From the NCBI GenBank assembly GCA_902522385.1, contig CABYVK010000002.1:37621-101620 (forward strand): a stretch of DNA of 64,000 nucleotides, in the 5' to 3' direction. How positions within the stretch are numbered: position 1 is the stretch's first letter; every line of letters begins with the position of its first letter. The DNA comes from an uncultured Pelagibacteraceae bacterium. Lineage in GTDB: Bacteria > Pseudomonadota > Alphaproteobacteria > Pelagibacterales > Pelagibacteraceae. The position numbers and the translations under genes were made by a program. Under the pieces are notes generated by a model. The model worked only from the letters and a program-made list of their open reading frames with translations, searched no databases and was not told the origin of the DNA. Positions 35,851 to 44,753 of this stretch are shown here, in pieces.

Positions 35851-37341
35851 ATGAATACAAACCTTAAAATTTCAAATGTAACCAAAATATATCCTGGGTG
35901 TGTTGCAAATGACAATGTTTCACTAGAGTTTAATAGTGGTAAAATTTATGCACTTCTTGGAGAAAATGGTGCTGGAAAATCTACCCTGGTTAAAATTCTA
36001 TCAGGCGTCATCATTCCTGATGAAGGTAAAATTTATTTAAATGAAAATAATCTAGAACTTAATTCACCATCAGATGCAAAAAAAAATGATATCGGAATGG
36101 TATTCCAGCATTTTAACCTCTTCGAAACTTTATCAGTATTTGAAAACTTAATAATAGACTCAGATGAAGAAAGAGAAAGTTTAAGAGAAAAAATTGACTC
36201 CATTATGAGAAAATACAATTTTTCAATTGATCTTGATATACCTGTTTTAAATCTTTCAGCGGGTCAAAAACAGAAAGTGGAAATAATAAGATGTCTAATA
36301 AGGAATCCAAAAGTTTTAATTATGGATGAACCTACATCTGTATTAACAGAGCAAGAAACAAGTGAATTATTTTTATCTTTAAAAAAATTTTCAGAAGAAG
36401 GAATTTTAATTATTTATATTACACATAAACTAAAAGAAGTTATGCAACTTTGTGATGAAGTTGCTGTAATGAGAAGAGGAAAGTTAGTTTCTGTAAGTGA
36501 AATAAAGAACGAAAATATTGAGTCACTTGCTAACAAAATGGTGGGTCAGAACCTAAAAACAATTAAGAAAAAAAAGGTAAAAACCTCATCAGATCAGTTA
36601 ATTAAAATAACTAATCTTAATTTTACAAGTGAAGATCCTTTTGAAACAAATTTAATGGATATTAATTTTTCTGTTAACCGAGGTGAATGCTTAGGAATTG
36701 CTGGTATATCTGGAAACGGTCAAAGTGAATTATTTCAAGTATTAAGCGGTGAAATTTTATCAGACAAGAATTCTATAGAATTTTATAAAAATTATATTGG
36801 TGATTTAAATCCTCAAGAGAGAAGAGAATATTTAATGGCATTTTCTCCAGAAGATAGACTTGAACAAGCTGCTATTCCACAAATGAAAATTTTTGAAAAT
36901 GTAGCTCTAAACAATTTTAAATCATCAAATTTTTTTAATAATGGGTTAATAAATGAGAACAAAATAAAAGAACATTCAAAAAAAATAATTTCAGACTTTA
37001 ATGTTAATACGGATAACATAGATTTAAAAAGCCAATTTTTGTCTGGAGGTAATCTACAAAAATTGATTATAGGCAGGGAATTAATCACCTCTCCAGATTT
37101 ATTAATTTGTTTTAATCCTACTTGGGGGCTAGATGTTGGGGCAATAAATTATATCCATGAAACATTAATTAAAATCAATGAACAAAATAAATCAATCATA
37201 TTAATATCTACAGATACTGATGAGTTGTTAAAATTAAGTGATAAAATTTCAGTAATTCATAAAGGAAGATTATCAAAAATAATGGATTCTGATGAAGTTA
37301 CCTCTGAGAAACTTGGGATACTAATGGGAGGAGGAAATTGA
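35851..37341 (+). CDS. BMP-type (nucleoside/purine) ABC transporter, duplicated ATPase
   Basis: This 496-residue protein has two fused ABC domains, as in sugar and BMP-type nucleoside importers. The first has Walker A GENGAGKST near residue 36, an NLSAGQKQKVEIIRCL signature near residue 133 and Walker B VLIMDEPTSVLT. The second is degenerate, as is usual: its P-loop is GISGNGQSE near residue 288 and its signature SGGNLQKLIIGREL near residue 395, while Walker B reads LLICFNPTWGLD. It leads two permeases and a BMP substrate-binding protein. The stop TGA overlaps the TTG start of the next gene. Confidence 0.93.
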   Translation: MNTNLKISNVTKIYPGCVANDNVSLEFNSGKIYALLGENGAGKSTLVKILSGVIIPDEGKIYLNENNLELNSPSDAKKNDIGMVFQHFNLFETLSVFENLIIDSDEERESLREKIDSIMRKYNFSIDLDIPVLNLSAGQKQKVEIIRCLIRNPKVLIMDEPTSVLTEQETSELFLSLKKFSEEGILIIYITHKLKEVMQLCDEVAVMRRGKLVSVSEIKNENIESLANKMVGQNLKTIKKKKVKTSSDQLIKITNLNFTSEDPFETNLMDINFSVNRGECLGIAGISGNGQSELFQVLSGEILSDKNSIEFYKNYIGDLNPQERREYLMAFSPEDRLEQAAIPQMKIFENVALNNFKSSNFFNNGLINENKIKEHSKKIISDFNVNTDNIDLKSQFLSGGNLQKLIIGRELITSPDLLICFNPTWGLDVGAINYIHETLIKINEQNKSIILISTDTDELLKLSDKISVIHKGRLSKIMDSDEVTSEKLGILMGGGN

Positions 37342-38402
37342 TTAAAATTGTAAAAAGAGATCAACCTTCAAGAGCTATATTTTTCTTTACACCTGTTTTA
37401 GCAATTTTTCTAACCTTGGTAGCAGGAGGTTTAATTTTTTATATTCTTGGTTTTAAACCTTTTGAAGCTCTAAAGTTTTTTTTCATAGTCCCAGTTGCTG
37501 ATATGTATGGACTCAGTGAATTACTCTTGAAAGCCACCCCACTTTGTTTAATAGCAATTGGTTTATCTTTTTGTTTTAAAAGTAATAATTGGAATATTGG
37601 AGCCGAAGGTCAACTAACTTTTGGAGCTATAGTTTCAGGGGGAGTTGCATTATTGTTTTATGAGCAAGAGAGATTTTTTATTCTTCCAATCGTTATTTTA
37701 GCTGGCGCAATTGGTGGTATGATATATGCGTCAATACCTGCAATATTAAAAACTTACTTCAATACTAATGAGATATTAGTAAGTCTTATGTTGGTATATG
37801 TTTCAAAATTAATTTTAGATTATCTTGTTGTCGGTCCTTGGAGTAATCCAGAAGGATTTAATTTTCCTGAAACAAGACAGTTCAGTGACTCTGCAAGACT
37901 TCCTTTATTATTTGAAGGACTAAGAATTCACGCAGGAATATTTTTAGCATTAGCTGCAGTGGTTATTAGTTGGTTTGTTTTTTATAAAACATATTTGGGT
38001 TTCCAAATGAAAGTTTCAGGTTTTAGTTTAAAGACAGCAAAATATGCTGGCTACAAAGGTAAAAAAATGATTATCCTAGTTTTTTTAATAAGTGGTGCTT
38101 GTGCAGGTTTAGCTGGAGTTGGTGAGATTACTGGACCTATTGGACAGCTTCATAGAGAAGTATCTCCAGATTATGGGTTTACTGCGATTATTGTTGCATT
38201 CTTAGGTCGCTTACATCCTGTGGGAATAATTTTTGCATCTCTAGTTGTTGCAATCACTTATTTAGGTGCAGAAACCGCACAAATATTTATGCAAATACCA
38301 AAATATACAGGTCAGGTTTTTCAAGGGATGATTTTATTTTTCCTTCTTGCTTCTGACTACCTACTCTTTTTCAAATTTAAATTAATAGGTTCAAAAAAAT
38401 GA
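37338..38402 (+). CDS. BMP-type ABC transporter permease 1
   Basis: This 354-residue inner-membrane permease has about eight to ten helices and the BPD_transp_2 features of this class, including NWNIGAEGQLTFGAI near residue 83, which is the conserved N-x-G-x-EGQ motif. The start is TTG at 37338, which overlaps the ATPase stop and has a strong GGAGG 6 bases before it; no ATG is close by, so TTG is convincing. Its stop overlaps the ATG of the second permease (ATGA). The pair forms the channel of a nucleoside- or purine-type importer. Confidence 0.9.
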   Translation: MIKIVKRDQPSRAIFFFTPVLAIFLTLVAGGLIFYILGFKPFEALKFFFIVPVADMYGLSELLLKATPLCLIAIGLSFCFKSNNWNIGAEGQLTFGAIVSGGVALLFYEQERFFILPIVILAGAIGGMIYASIPAILKTYFNTNEILVSLMLVYVSKLILDYLVVGPWSNPEGFNFPETRQFSDSARLPLLFEGLRIHAGIFLALAAVVISWFVFYKTYLGFQMKVSGFSLKTAKYAGYKGKKMIILVFLISGACAGLAGVGEITGPIGQLHREVSPDYGFTAIIVAFLGRLHPVGIIFASLVVAITYLGAETAQIFMQIPKYTGQVFQGMILFFLLASDYLLFFKFKLIGSKK

Positions 38403-39331
38403 TCATAGATATAAATTTTGTTGGTCTAATAATTGTATCAATAATGGCCTCTGCTGTTCCATTGATTTTAGCGTCTTGTGGTGAACTAATTACTGAAAGA
38501 TCGGGGGTTCTAAATCTTGGTGTTGAAGGAATGATGATCATTGGAGCTATTTCAGGCTTCGCACTAATGACGGTTACTGGAAGTTTAATTATAGCAGTTT
38601 TTGGTGCAATGTTAGCTGGAGTTTTAATTTCAACAATTTTTGCATTTCTTACCCAAACATTAATTACAAATCATGTCGCTACTGGTTTAGCTCTCACTAT
38701 TTTTGGAATAGGAATTTCTGCAATGATTGGAAAAAACTTTGTGGGTATTCCTGGAAAAGAGTTTCCTGTTTTGTTTGAAGGTTTAAAAGACACAATACCA
38801 CTTTTAAGTCCAATATTATTTGGTCATTCAATAGTTTTTTATTTTGCTTTTGCCCTACCCTTCATAACTAGCTACTTTTTAAAAAAAACAAAAATTGGAT
38901 TAATTGTTAGAGCTGTAGGAGACTCGCCTGAGTCTGCCTCTAATCAAGGAATAAATGTAAGGTTTGTGCGTTACGCTTGCATACTTTATGGAGGCGCAAT
39001 GTGTGGTCTTGCAGGGGCGTATTTGTCAATGATTTATACTCCGCAGTGGATTGAAAATATGACAGGTGGTAGAGGCTGGATTGCACTTGCTCTAGTGGTT
39101 TTCTCAACGTGGAACCCTATTAAAATTTTAATCGGTGCGATGATTTTTGGTGGATTGACCATTATTCAATTTCATATGCAAGCAATCGGAGTAAGAATTC
39201 CTGTTCAATTTTTAACAGCCCTGCCTTACATAGTAACAATAATAGTTTTAGTTGTAATTTCTCGTGATAGTAGAAAAATAAGACTAAGTACTCCTAGTTC
39301 CTTGGGGAAATCTTTTCATAAAGACAATTAA
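38399..39331 (+). CDS. BMP-type ABC transporter permease 2
   Basis: This 310-residue permease is the second channel subunit. It carries GVLNLGVEGMMIIGAI near residue 35, the matching N-x-G-x-EGM motif of the BPD_transp_2 family, and the later GAMCGLAGAYLSMIYTP loop near residue 200. About eight hydrophobic helices are visible. It overlaps permease 1 by 4 bases and ends about 78 bases before the binding-protein gene. That spacer is AT-rich without a clear terminator or hairpin, so all four genes could be one transcript. Confidence 0.9.
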   Translation: MIIDINFVGLIIVSIMASAVPLILASCGELITERSGVLNLGVEGMMIIGAISGFALMTVTGSLIIAVFGAMLAGVLISTIFAFLTQTLITNHVATGLALTIFGIGISAMIGKNFVGIPGKEFPVLFEGLKDTIPLLSPILFGHSIVFYFAFALPFITSYFLKKTKIGLIVRAVGDSPESASNQGINVRFVRYACILYGGAMCGLAGAYLSMIYTPQWIENMTGGRGWIALALVVFSTWNPIKILIGAMIFGGLTIIQFHMQAIGVRIPVQFLTALPYIVTIIVLVVISRDSRKIRLSTPSSLGKSFHKDN

Positions 39332-39409
39332 TTTTAAAATAATCATTTTTTTTTAGATAATTTAATTTAAGTTTAATTAATTAAAAAAATCAAAAGGGGA
39401 AATAAATTT

Positions 39410-40480
39410 ATGCATAAATTTTTAATTCGTTCTTTCGTCTCTTCTTTAGTTTTATTATTTACATTAACTGTAGCTGCAGTTGCAAAAGATGTAAAAGCAG
39501 CATTTGTTTATATTGGTCCGACTGGTGACCATGGATGGACTTATCAGCATGATGTAGGTAGAAAAGCTGTTGAAGCTGCCGGATTTAAAACAACATACGT
39601 GGAAGGTGTTCCAGAAAGTGCTGATGCTGAAAGGGTTCTTAGACAATTAGCTAATTCTGGTCATGACATTATCTTTACAACTAGCTTTGGATATATGAAC
39701 CCTACTAACAAAGTTGCAAAAGAGTTTCCAAATGTAAAATTTGAACATGCTACTGGATATAAAAGAGAGCATCCAAATGTTGCAACTTATGCAGCTAGAT
39801 TCTATGAAGGTAGAACTATTTTGGGAACAATTGCTGGAACTATGACTAAATCTAATGTGATTGGATATGTTGCATCTTTTCCAATACCTGAAGTAATAAG
39901 AGGTATCAATTCATTTACTTTAGCAGCTCAAAAAGTTAACCCAAATATTAAAACTAAAATTGTTTGGGCTTTCACTTGGTACGATCCAGGTAAAGAAGCA
40001 GAAGCAGCAAAAGCTTTAATTGATCAAGGTGCTGATGTAATTGCTCAACATACAGATAGTACAGCTATTGTTCAAATGGCTGAAAAAGCAGGAGTATATG
40101 CTTTTGGACAAGCAAGTGATATGGATAAGTTTGCACCAAAGGCTGTATTAACTTCAGTTGAGAATAACTGGGGACCATATTATGTCGATAGAGTTAAAGC
40201 TGTTGCAAATGGCACATGGAATCAAAAAGATACATGGCACGGTATAGGTGATGGTATGGTAGTAATCTCAGGTTTAGATTCTCAAATGCCTAGTGACCTA
40301 CAAGCAAAAGTTAAAAAACTTCAAGCAGATTTAGCATCTGGTAAAGTTCATTCTTTCACTGGACCAATTTATGACCAAAAGGGAAATTTAATGGTAGCAG
40401 AAGGGAAAACTGCAGATGATGGTATGCTAGCAGGTATGATGACTTATGTTAAAGGTGTTGAAGGAGATATACCGAAGTAA
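39410..40480 (+). CDS. BMP-family substrate-binding protein of ABC transporter
   Basis: This 356-residue periplasmic binding protein has a cleavable signal peptide (about 25 residues ending AAVAK) and no lipobox. The mature part starts KAAFVYIGPTGDHGWTYQHD, the first ligand-binding block of BMP/PnrA-type proteins, and contains TSFGYMNP near residue 99, HTDSTAIVQMAEKAG near residue 210 and a C-terminal TGPIYDQKGN block. Members of this family bind nucleosides or purine-like bases. A strong AAGGGGA ribosome-binding site precedes it, consistent with high expression, and a terminator follows. Composition is less AT-rich than its neighbours. Confidence 0.92.
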   Translation: MHKFLIRSFVSSLVLLFTLTVAAVAKDVKAAFVYIGPTGDHGWTYQHDVGRKAVEAAGFKTTYVEGVPESADAERVLRQLANSGHDIIFTTSFGYMNPTNKVAKEFPNVKFEHATGYKREHPNVATYAARFYEGRTILGTIAGTMTKSNVIGYVASFPIPEVIRGINSFTLAAQKVNPNIKTKIVWAFTWYDPGKEAEAAKALIDQGADVIAQHTDSTAIVQMAEKAGVYAFGQASDMDKFAPKAVLTSVENNWGPYYVDRVKAVANGTWNQKDTWHGIGDGMVVISGLDSQMPSDLQAKVKKLQADLASGKVHSFTGPIYDQKGNLMVAEGKTADDGMLAGMMTYVKGVEGDIPK

Positions 40481-40502
40481 GCTCTTAATCTTATAAAAAT
40501 TT

Positions 40503-40533
40503 AAAAGGCCAGTTTTTTAACTGGCCTTTTTTA
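40503..40533 (+). terminator. Rho-independent terminator after the binding-protein gene
   Basis: AAAAGGCCAGTT (40503-40514) and AACTGGCCTTTT (40519-40530) form a perfect 12-pair stem around a TTTT loop, followed by more T. The symmetric A and T flanks mean it may also stop transcription of the convergent phosphoribosyltransferase operon arriving from the right. Confidence 0.92.
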
Positions 40534-41055
40534 TATTTGATGTTTTTTTTTAATTTCTTCAATTCTTAATTCTTCATAAATTTCGAAGGGCTGCACAATC
40601 CAAGGATTATCAGGAAGTTTTTTTGCACAAAAATCTGGCTCAAATGTTGATTTCTTTTTTTTAAATAAAGTAGCAGTTTTGATATCCTCTATTTTATCCT
40701 TTATTGGTTCGTATTTTTTTAACCAGTCTATACTTTTGTTAAAAGTTATTCCTGTATCAGATAAATCATCACATAAAAGTATTTTACCACCCATATTAGG
40801 TGCGATAGAACTCATTTCCCTTGAGAACACAATATCACCCTGCTCATCCTCCACTCCTTTACCACTGTAAGATTCAACTGCAAGATATGCACATTTTAAT
40901 TTAAATATTCTGCTTAATACGTCTATCATTGGTGCTGCGCCACGCATGATGCCAATCAGTATTGTTGGTTTATATCCACTTTCATCAATTTGGATTGCTA
41001 ACTTTTCAACAGTCTGGTTGTACTCATCCCAACTGACAATCATTTTTTCTGTCAT
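40531..41055 (-). CDS. Purine (xanthine/hypoxanthine-guanine) phosphoribosyltransferase-like
   Basis: This 174-residue type I phosphoribosyltransferase has the PRPP-binding loop KILLCDDLSDTGITF near residue 91 and an early GIMRGAAPMIDVL segment near residue 35. The length and fold are close to Gpt/HPT enzymes that turn xanthine, guanine or hypoxanthine into nucleotides with PRPP. It is the last gene of the uraH-xdhA-xdhB-guaD-puuD run (17-base spacer), which fits a salvage branch that competes with catabolism for the same bases. The exact base preference is unknown. Confidence 0.82.
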   Translation of the reverse strand: MTEKMIVSWDEYNQTVEKLAIQIDESGYKPTILIGIMRGAAPMIDVLSRIFKLKCAYLAVESYSGKGVEDEQGDIVFSREMSSIAPNMGGKILLCDDLSDTGITFNKSIDWLKKYEPIKDKIEDIKTATLFKKKKSTFEPDFCAKKLPDNPWIVQPFEIYEELRIEEIKKKHQI

Positions 41056-41072
41056 AATTTTTTAATATCTAT

Positions 41073-41981
41073 TTATTTAAATAATAAAACTAAAACTGCA
41101 AGAACGATAAGTGCAATTATTGAAGATATTAAGATATGCAACCTATGAATGTTTCTTCCTCTTAAATTAAAATAATGTCGTGCTACTCCAGTAATAACTG
41201 CTAATGCGCATAATATTAACCAATTATACTGATGATAAACTAAGAAACTTGAGTGTCCAGAAAGCATTATAAACAATACTAAAAAAGTGGAATAATTATT
41301 ATGAATTGATCTCTGTTTAGCTGCTAGAGACAAACTCATATCAAATTTTTCACCTCTTTTACTACTGCTGATGATGTTCATTTGATTGGGTATAATTACT
41401 GTAAAAACATTACCAAACATATTGGTCCCTATAATTAGTCCAACACTTAAAATTGCAAATTTTGGTCCAAACAATTTTGTTAAACCAAAGGAGACGGCTG
41501 CTAATAAAATAATTGCTGTAGATATAAATAGTACATTATTTTCAATCAATTTTGATTTACACAATAGATCATATATAAACCAAAAAATAATTAATGATAA
41601 AAGCGAGATAATAATGGCGTAACTAGGAGGCATCAACAGGACACGTTTATCGACCATTAATACACCAGCGTTATAATAATAAATTACAACTAAGAGCAAC
41701 ATTCCTGTTACAAAAGTTAGGTAACTTTGCCATTTAAAAATTACTAATCTATTTAAATAATCCTGTGGTGGTGAGGTTTTTAACCTTGAAAGTTTATAAA
41801 AAAAACCAGAATGCATCAGATATCCTTCTCCATCGACATCATTGCTTTTTATATTTTTATTTAAATTATTGTCTAAGTAATTAAATAAAAAACTGTTACC
41901 TACCCATAATATTGCAAATACTACATGGCCCCATCTTAGAATAACTTCTAACCATTTAATTGTATAAGGTAAAAATTCCAT
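41073..41981 (-). CDS. puuD: Urate hydroxylase PuuD-like membrane protein, cytochrome domain absent
   Basis: This 302-residue protein has eight predicted membrane helices and the PuuD motifs ILWVGNSFLFNYLD near residue 23, HSGFFYKLSRLKTSP near residue 57, FKWQSYLTFVTGMLLL near residue 84 and NMFGNVFTVIIPNQMN near residue 190. Characterised alphaproteobacterial PuuD is a membrane urate oxidase of about 420 residues with a C-terminal cytochrome c domain. Here the protein ends straight after the last helix and has no CxxCH. It lies between guaD and the phosphoribosyltransferase in the purine operon. A separate cytochrome c at 49463 may replace the missing domain. Confidence 0.85.
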   Translation of the reverse strand: MEFLPYTIKWLEVILRWGHVVFAILWVGNSFLFNYLDNNLNKNIKSNDVDGEGYLMHSGFFYKLSRLKTSPPQDYLNRLVIFKWQSYLTFVTGMLLLVVIYYYNAGVLMVDKRVLLMPPSYAIIISLLSLIIFWFIYDLLCKSKLIENNVLFISTAIILLAAVSFGLTKLFGPKFAILSVGLIIGTNMFGNVFTVIIPNQMNIISSSKRGEKFDMSLSLAAKQRSIHNNYSTFLVLFIMLSGHSSFLVYHQYNWLILCALAVITGVARHYFNLRGRNIHRLHILISSIIALIVLAVLVLLFK

Positions 41982-42451
41982 CAGTATTTAATTTTATCTA
42001 CTTTTTTATCCCAAATTTCAAAAGCTTTTAAAGCTTCCTCTCTAAGCATTTGTACCATTTTAATTTTTCTATCATCAATTTTTTTTGGAATTTCTGTATA
42101 AATAAAAGAGTCATCAAAATCTATATTTTTTGCATCTTCTCTAGTGTTTGCATAATATATTTTACCTAATCTTGACCAATAAATTGCTGACAGACACATC
42201 GGGCAAGGTTCACAAGATGTATAAATCTCGCATCCAGATAGATCAAAAGTATTTAAATTTTTACAAGCTTCTCGAATTGCTACTATTTCTCCATGAGCAG
42301 TTGGATCATTTGTGGAGGTAACTTTGTTAGAGCCCTCTGCAATAATCTTTTGATCCTTAACTATAACACTTCCAAAGGGACCACCTATAGTATTCGCACT
42401 TTTTATTGAAAGTTCAATGGCTTTTGCCATAAATTTTTTTTTATCTTCCAT
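41981..42451 (-). CDS. guaD: Guanine deaminase (CDA fold)
   Basis: This 156-residue deaminase converts guanine to xanthine and ammonia. It matches the Bacillus-type GuaD closely in pattern: IGGPFGSVIVKD near residue 18, SNKVTSTNDPTAHGEIVAIREAC with the H-G-E zinc and proton-relay motif, TSCEPCPMCLSAIYWSR, and the GuaD-specific FDDSFIYTEI near residue 115. The C-terminal tail that lines the active site in GuaD is present and ends in KIKY. It overlaps xdhB upstream by 11 bases and puuD by one base, so all three should be translated together. Confidence 0.92.
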   Translation of the reverse strand: MEDKKKFMAKAIELSIKSANTIGGPFGSVIVKDQKIIAEGSNKVTSTNDPTAHGEIVAIREACKNLNTFDLSGCEIYTSCEPCPMCLSAIYWSRLGKIYYANTREDAKNIDFDDSFIYTEIPKKIDDRKIKMVQMLREEALKAFEIWDKKVDKIKY

Positions 42452-44753
42452 TTTTTTTTATTTTATTTTTAATTTTGTTAATACTCATTAAAATTCTTTC
42501 AGGTGTTGCTGGCGCATTAAGTTCTGGTGCAAACTGATAATTTCCAACTGAAGCAACTGCATCTTTAATTGCATAAAAAACGCTCATAGCTAACATTAGA
42601 GGAGGTTCGCCTGTTGTCTTTGCTTTATTAACAACTTTTTCTTTATTTATTCCATCTTTAAAAATTTCTACATTAAATTTTTTTGGAATATCACTTACAG
42701 CAGGAATTTTATACGTTGATGGAGAGAAAGTTGTAATCTGACCATTTGATTTCCAATTTAGTTCTTCAATAGTTAACCAACCTTGTCCTTGAACAAAACC
42801 CCCTTCGATCTGACCTAATTCAAGTGCAGGATTTATTGGTTTCCCTGCATCATGCAAAATATCAACTCTTTCTAGGATATTTTCACCTGTCAGTGTATCT
42901 ATAGTTACCTCTGAAACAGCTGCACCATAACAAAAATAATAAAATGGTCTTCCTCTAAATTTTTTTTTATCAAAGTTTATTTTTGGCGTTGAATAAAAAC
43001 CTGAAGATGAAAGAGAAATTCTATTTAAATATGCCTCTTGAATAATACTTTTAAATTCAAATTGTCTGTTTCCAAATATTATATATTGATCCTTATAAAT
43101 TGCTTCTTGATTGTAAATCTTATATTTTTTTTTAATGAATTTTTCTAAATTTAATTTAATTTTTGCTACTGCATTTAATGCTGCAGCACCATTAAGGTCT
43201 GTGGTTGAAGATGCAGCGCTAGCTGAAGTATTTGGAACCTTAGCTGTATTTGTTGATGAAATATGTACTAAATTATATGGTAATCCCAAGGAATTGGCCA
43301 CAAGTTGGGCTATTTTTGTATGAGTCCCTTGACCCATTTCTATACCACCATGGTTCAAGTACACACTTCCATCTGTATAAATATGCACTAAAGCACCAGC
43401 TTGATTTAAATGAATTGTTGTAAATGAAATCCCAAATTTTACTGGTGTAATAGCTATACCCTTCTTTTTAAATTTATTTTTTTCATTGAATTTTTTTATC
43501 TCTGAATATCTTTTCTTATAATTAGATTTATTTTCTAGATTTTTAAATATTTCATTAATCACATTATCTTCAATAGTCATTCCATAGTGAGTTATATTTT
43601 TCTTATCTTTTTGATAAAAATTTTTCTTTCGAACTTTAATAGGATCTATTTTTAAATACCTTGAAATATTATCAATAACATTTTCTATAGCCATCATTCC
43701 TTGATTTCCACCAAAGCCTCTAAATGCAGTTGAAGTTGGAATATTTGTTTTGCATAAATTATTTGTTACCTCGATATCTGATATGTAATACGCATTGTCT
43801 ATATGAAGAAGAGCTCTTTCATTTATTGCTGCTGATAAATCAGGCGACATTCCACAATTTGATGATAAGTTAATTTTTAATCCTTCAATAATTCCTTCAT
43901 CATTAAATCCAACTTCGTATTCAGAAAAAAATTCATGCCTTTTACCAGTCAAAATTATATCATCATCTCTATCTAGTCTTAATTTCACAGGCTGACCTGT
44001 TTTTTTTGCCAACAACGCACAAATACATGCAGTCATAAAATTTGTCTCTTTCCCTCCAAATCCACCTCCAATTCTTCTTACTTCAACATTTATAGAATTA
44101 CTTTTCTGATTAAACATTTTTGCAATTAATTGTTGTGTCTCAGAAGGATGTTGTGTTGAACTGTAAACTAAAAAATTATCATCTTCTTTAGGTATAACAA
44201 ACGCTGCCTGACCCTCTAAATAAAAATGTTCTTGACTTCCGGTTGTAAAGTTTCCTTTCAAATTATATTTTGAATTTTTAATTTTCTTAGAAGGGTTTCC
44301 TTTTTTAATTTTTCTAGGCTTAAATAAAAACTGTTTTTTATTTAAAGCATCTTTTATTGTGATAACTGGTTTTAAATCTTTATAAGTGATTTTTGCCTTT
44401 AATACTGCTTTTCTTGCAAGTTCAGTAGTTGTGGCAGCTACAGCAAACAATGGTTGACCAAAAAACTCAACTTTTTTATCTGGAAATATTGGATCTCCAT
44501 CAAAAACAGGGCCTACATCGTTCCTTCCTGAGATATCACTTTGAGTGACTACTGATATCACCCCTTCACTTTTTTTTACATCGCTTAAGTCTATTTTTTT
44601 GATTATTGCATGAGCTTTTTTACTTAAACCAATAGCACCATAAATGGTATTTTTTGGTTCATTAATGTCGTCAGTGTATTCAGCGTATCCACTTACATGC
44701 TTATAAGCACTATCATGTGGTCTTACATCATTAATATAGTTCTCTTTGCTCAT
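42441..44753 (-). CDS. xdhB: Xanthine dehydrogenase, molybdopterin-binding subunit
   Basis: This 770-residue large subunit carries the molybdenum cofactor and oxidises hypoxanthine and xanthine to urate. Visible features are the N-terminal SAYKHVSGYAEYTDDI, the a/b hammerhead region, VRRIGGGFGGKETN near residue 228, STAFRGFGGNQGMMAIEN near residue 336, GGIEMGQGTHTKIAQ near residue 470 and the C-terminal GEPPLMLAMSVFYAIKDAV with the conserved active-site Glu region. The length is typical of bacterial XdhB. It follows xdhA directly and overlaps guaD. Confidence 0.95.
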   Translation of the reverse strand: MSKENYINDVRPHDSAYKHVSGYAEYTDDINEPKNTIYGAIGLSKKAHAIIKKIDLSDVKKSEGVISVVTQSDISGRNDVGPVFDGDPIFPDKKVEFFGQPLFAVAATTTELARKAVLKAKITYKDLKPVITIKDALNKKQFLFKPRKIKKGNPSKKIKNSKYNLKGNFTTGSQEHFYLEGQAAFVIPKEDDNFLVYSSTQHPSETQQLIAKMFNQKSNSINVEVRRIGGGFGGKETNFMTACICALLAKKTGQPVKLRLDRDDDIILTGKRHEFFSEYEVGFNDEGIIEGLKINLSSNCGMSPDLSAAINERALLHIDNAYYISDIEVTNNLCKTNIPTSTAFRGFGGNQGMMAIENVIDNISRYLKIDPIKVRKKNFYQKDKKNITHYGMTIEDNVINEIFKNLENKSNYKKRYSEIKKFNEKNKFKKKGIAITPVKFGISFTTIHLNQAGALVHIYTDGSVYLNHGGIEMGQGTHTKIAQLVANSLGLPYNLVHISSTNTAKVPNTSASAASSTTDLNGAAALNAVAKIKLNLEKFIKKKYKIYNQEAIYKDQYIIFGNRQFEFKSIIQEAYLNRISLSSSGFYSTPKINFDKKKFRGRPFYYFCYGAAVSEVTIDTLTGENILERVDILHDAGKPINPALELGQIEGGFVQGQGWLTIEELNWKSNGQITTFSPSTYKIPAVSDIPKKFNVEIFKDGINKEKVVNKAKTTGEPPLMLAMSVFYAIKDAVASVGNYQFAPELNAPATPERILMSINKIKNKIKKNGR

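Noticed and set aside
39332..39409. Separate promoter or attenuator between permease 2 and the binding-protein gene
   Set aside because: The spacer is AT-rich with no clear hairpin plus T-run or recognisable -35/-10 pair; a separate promoter cannot be supported by eye.
41073..41981. puuD as a truncated pseudogene
   Set aside because: The frame is intact, all eight helices and motifs are present, it ends cleanly at the domain boundary and it is tightly packed in an operon; a split gene explains it better.
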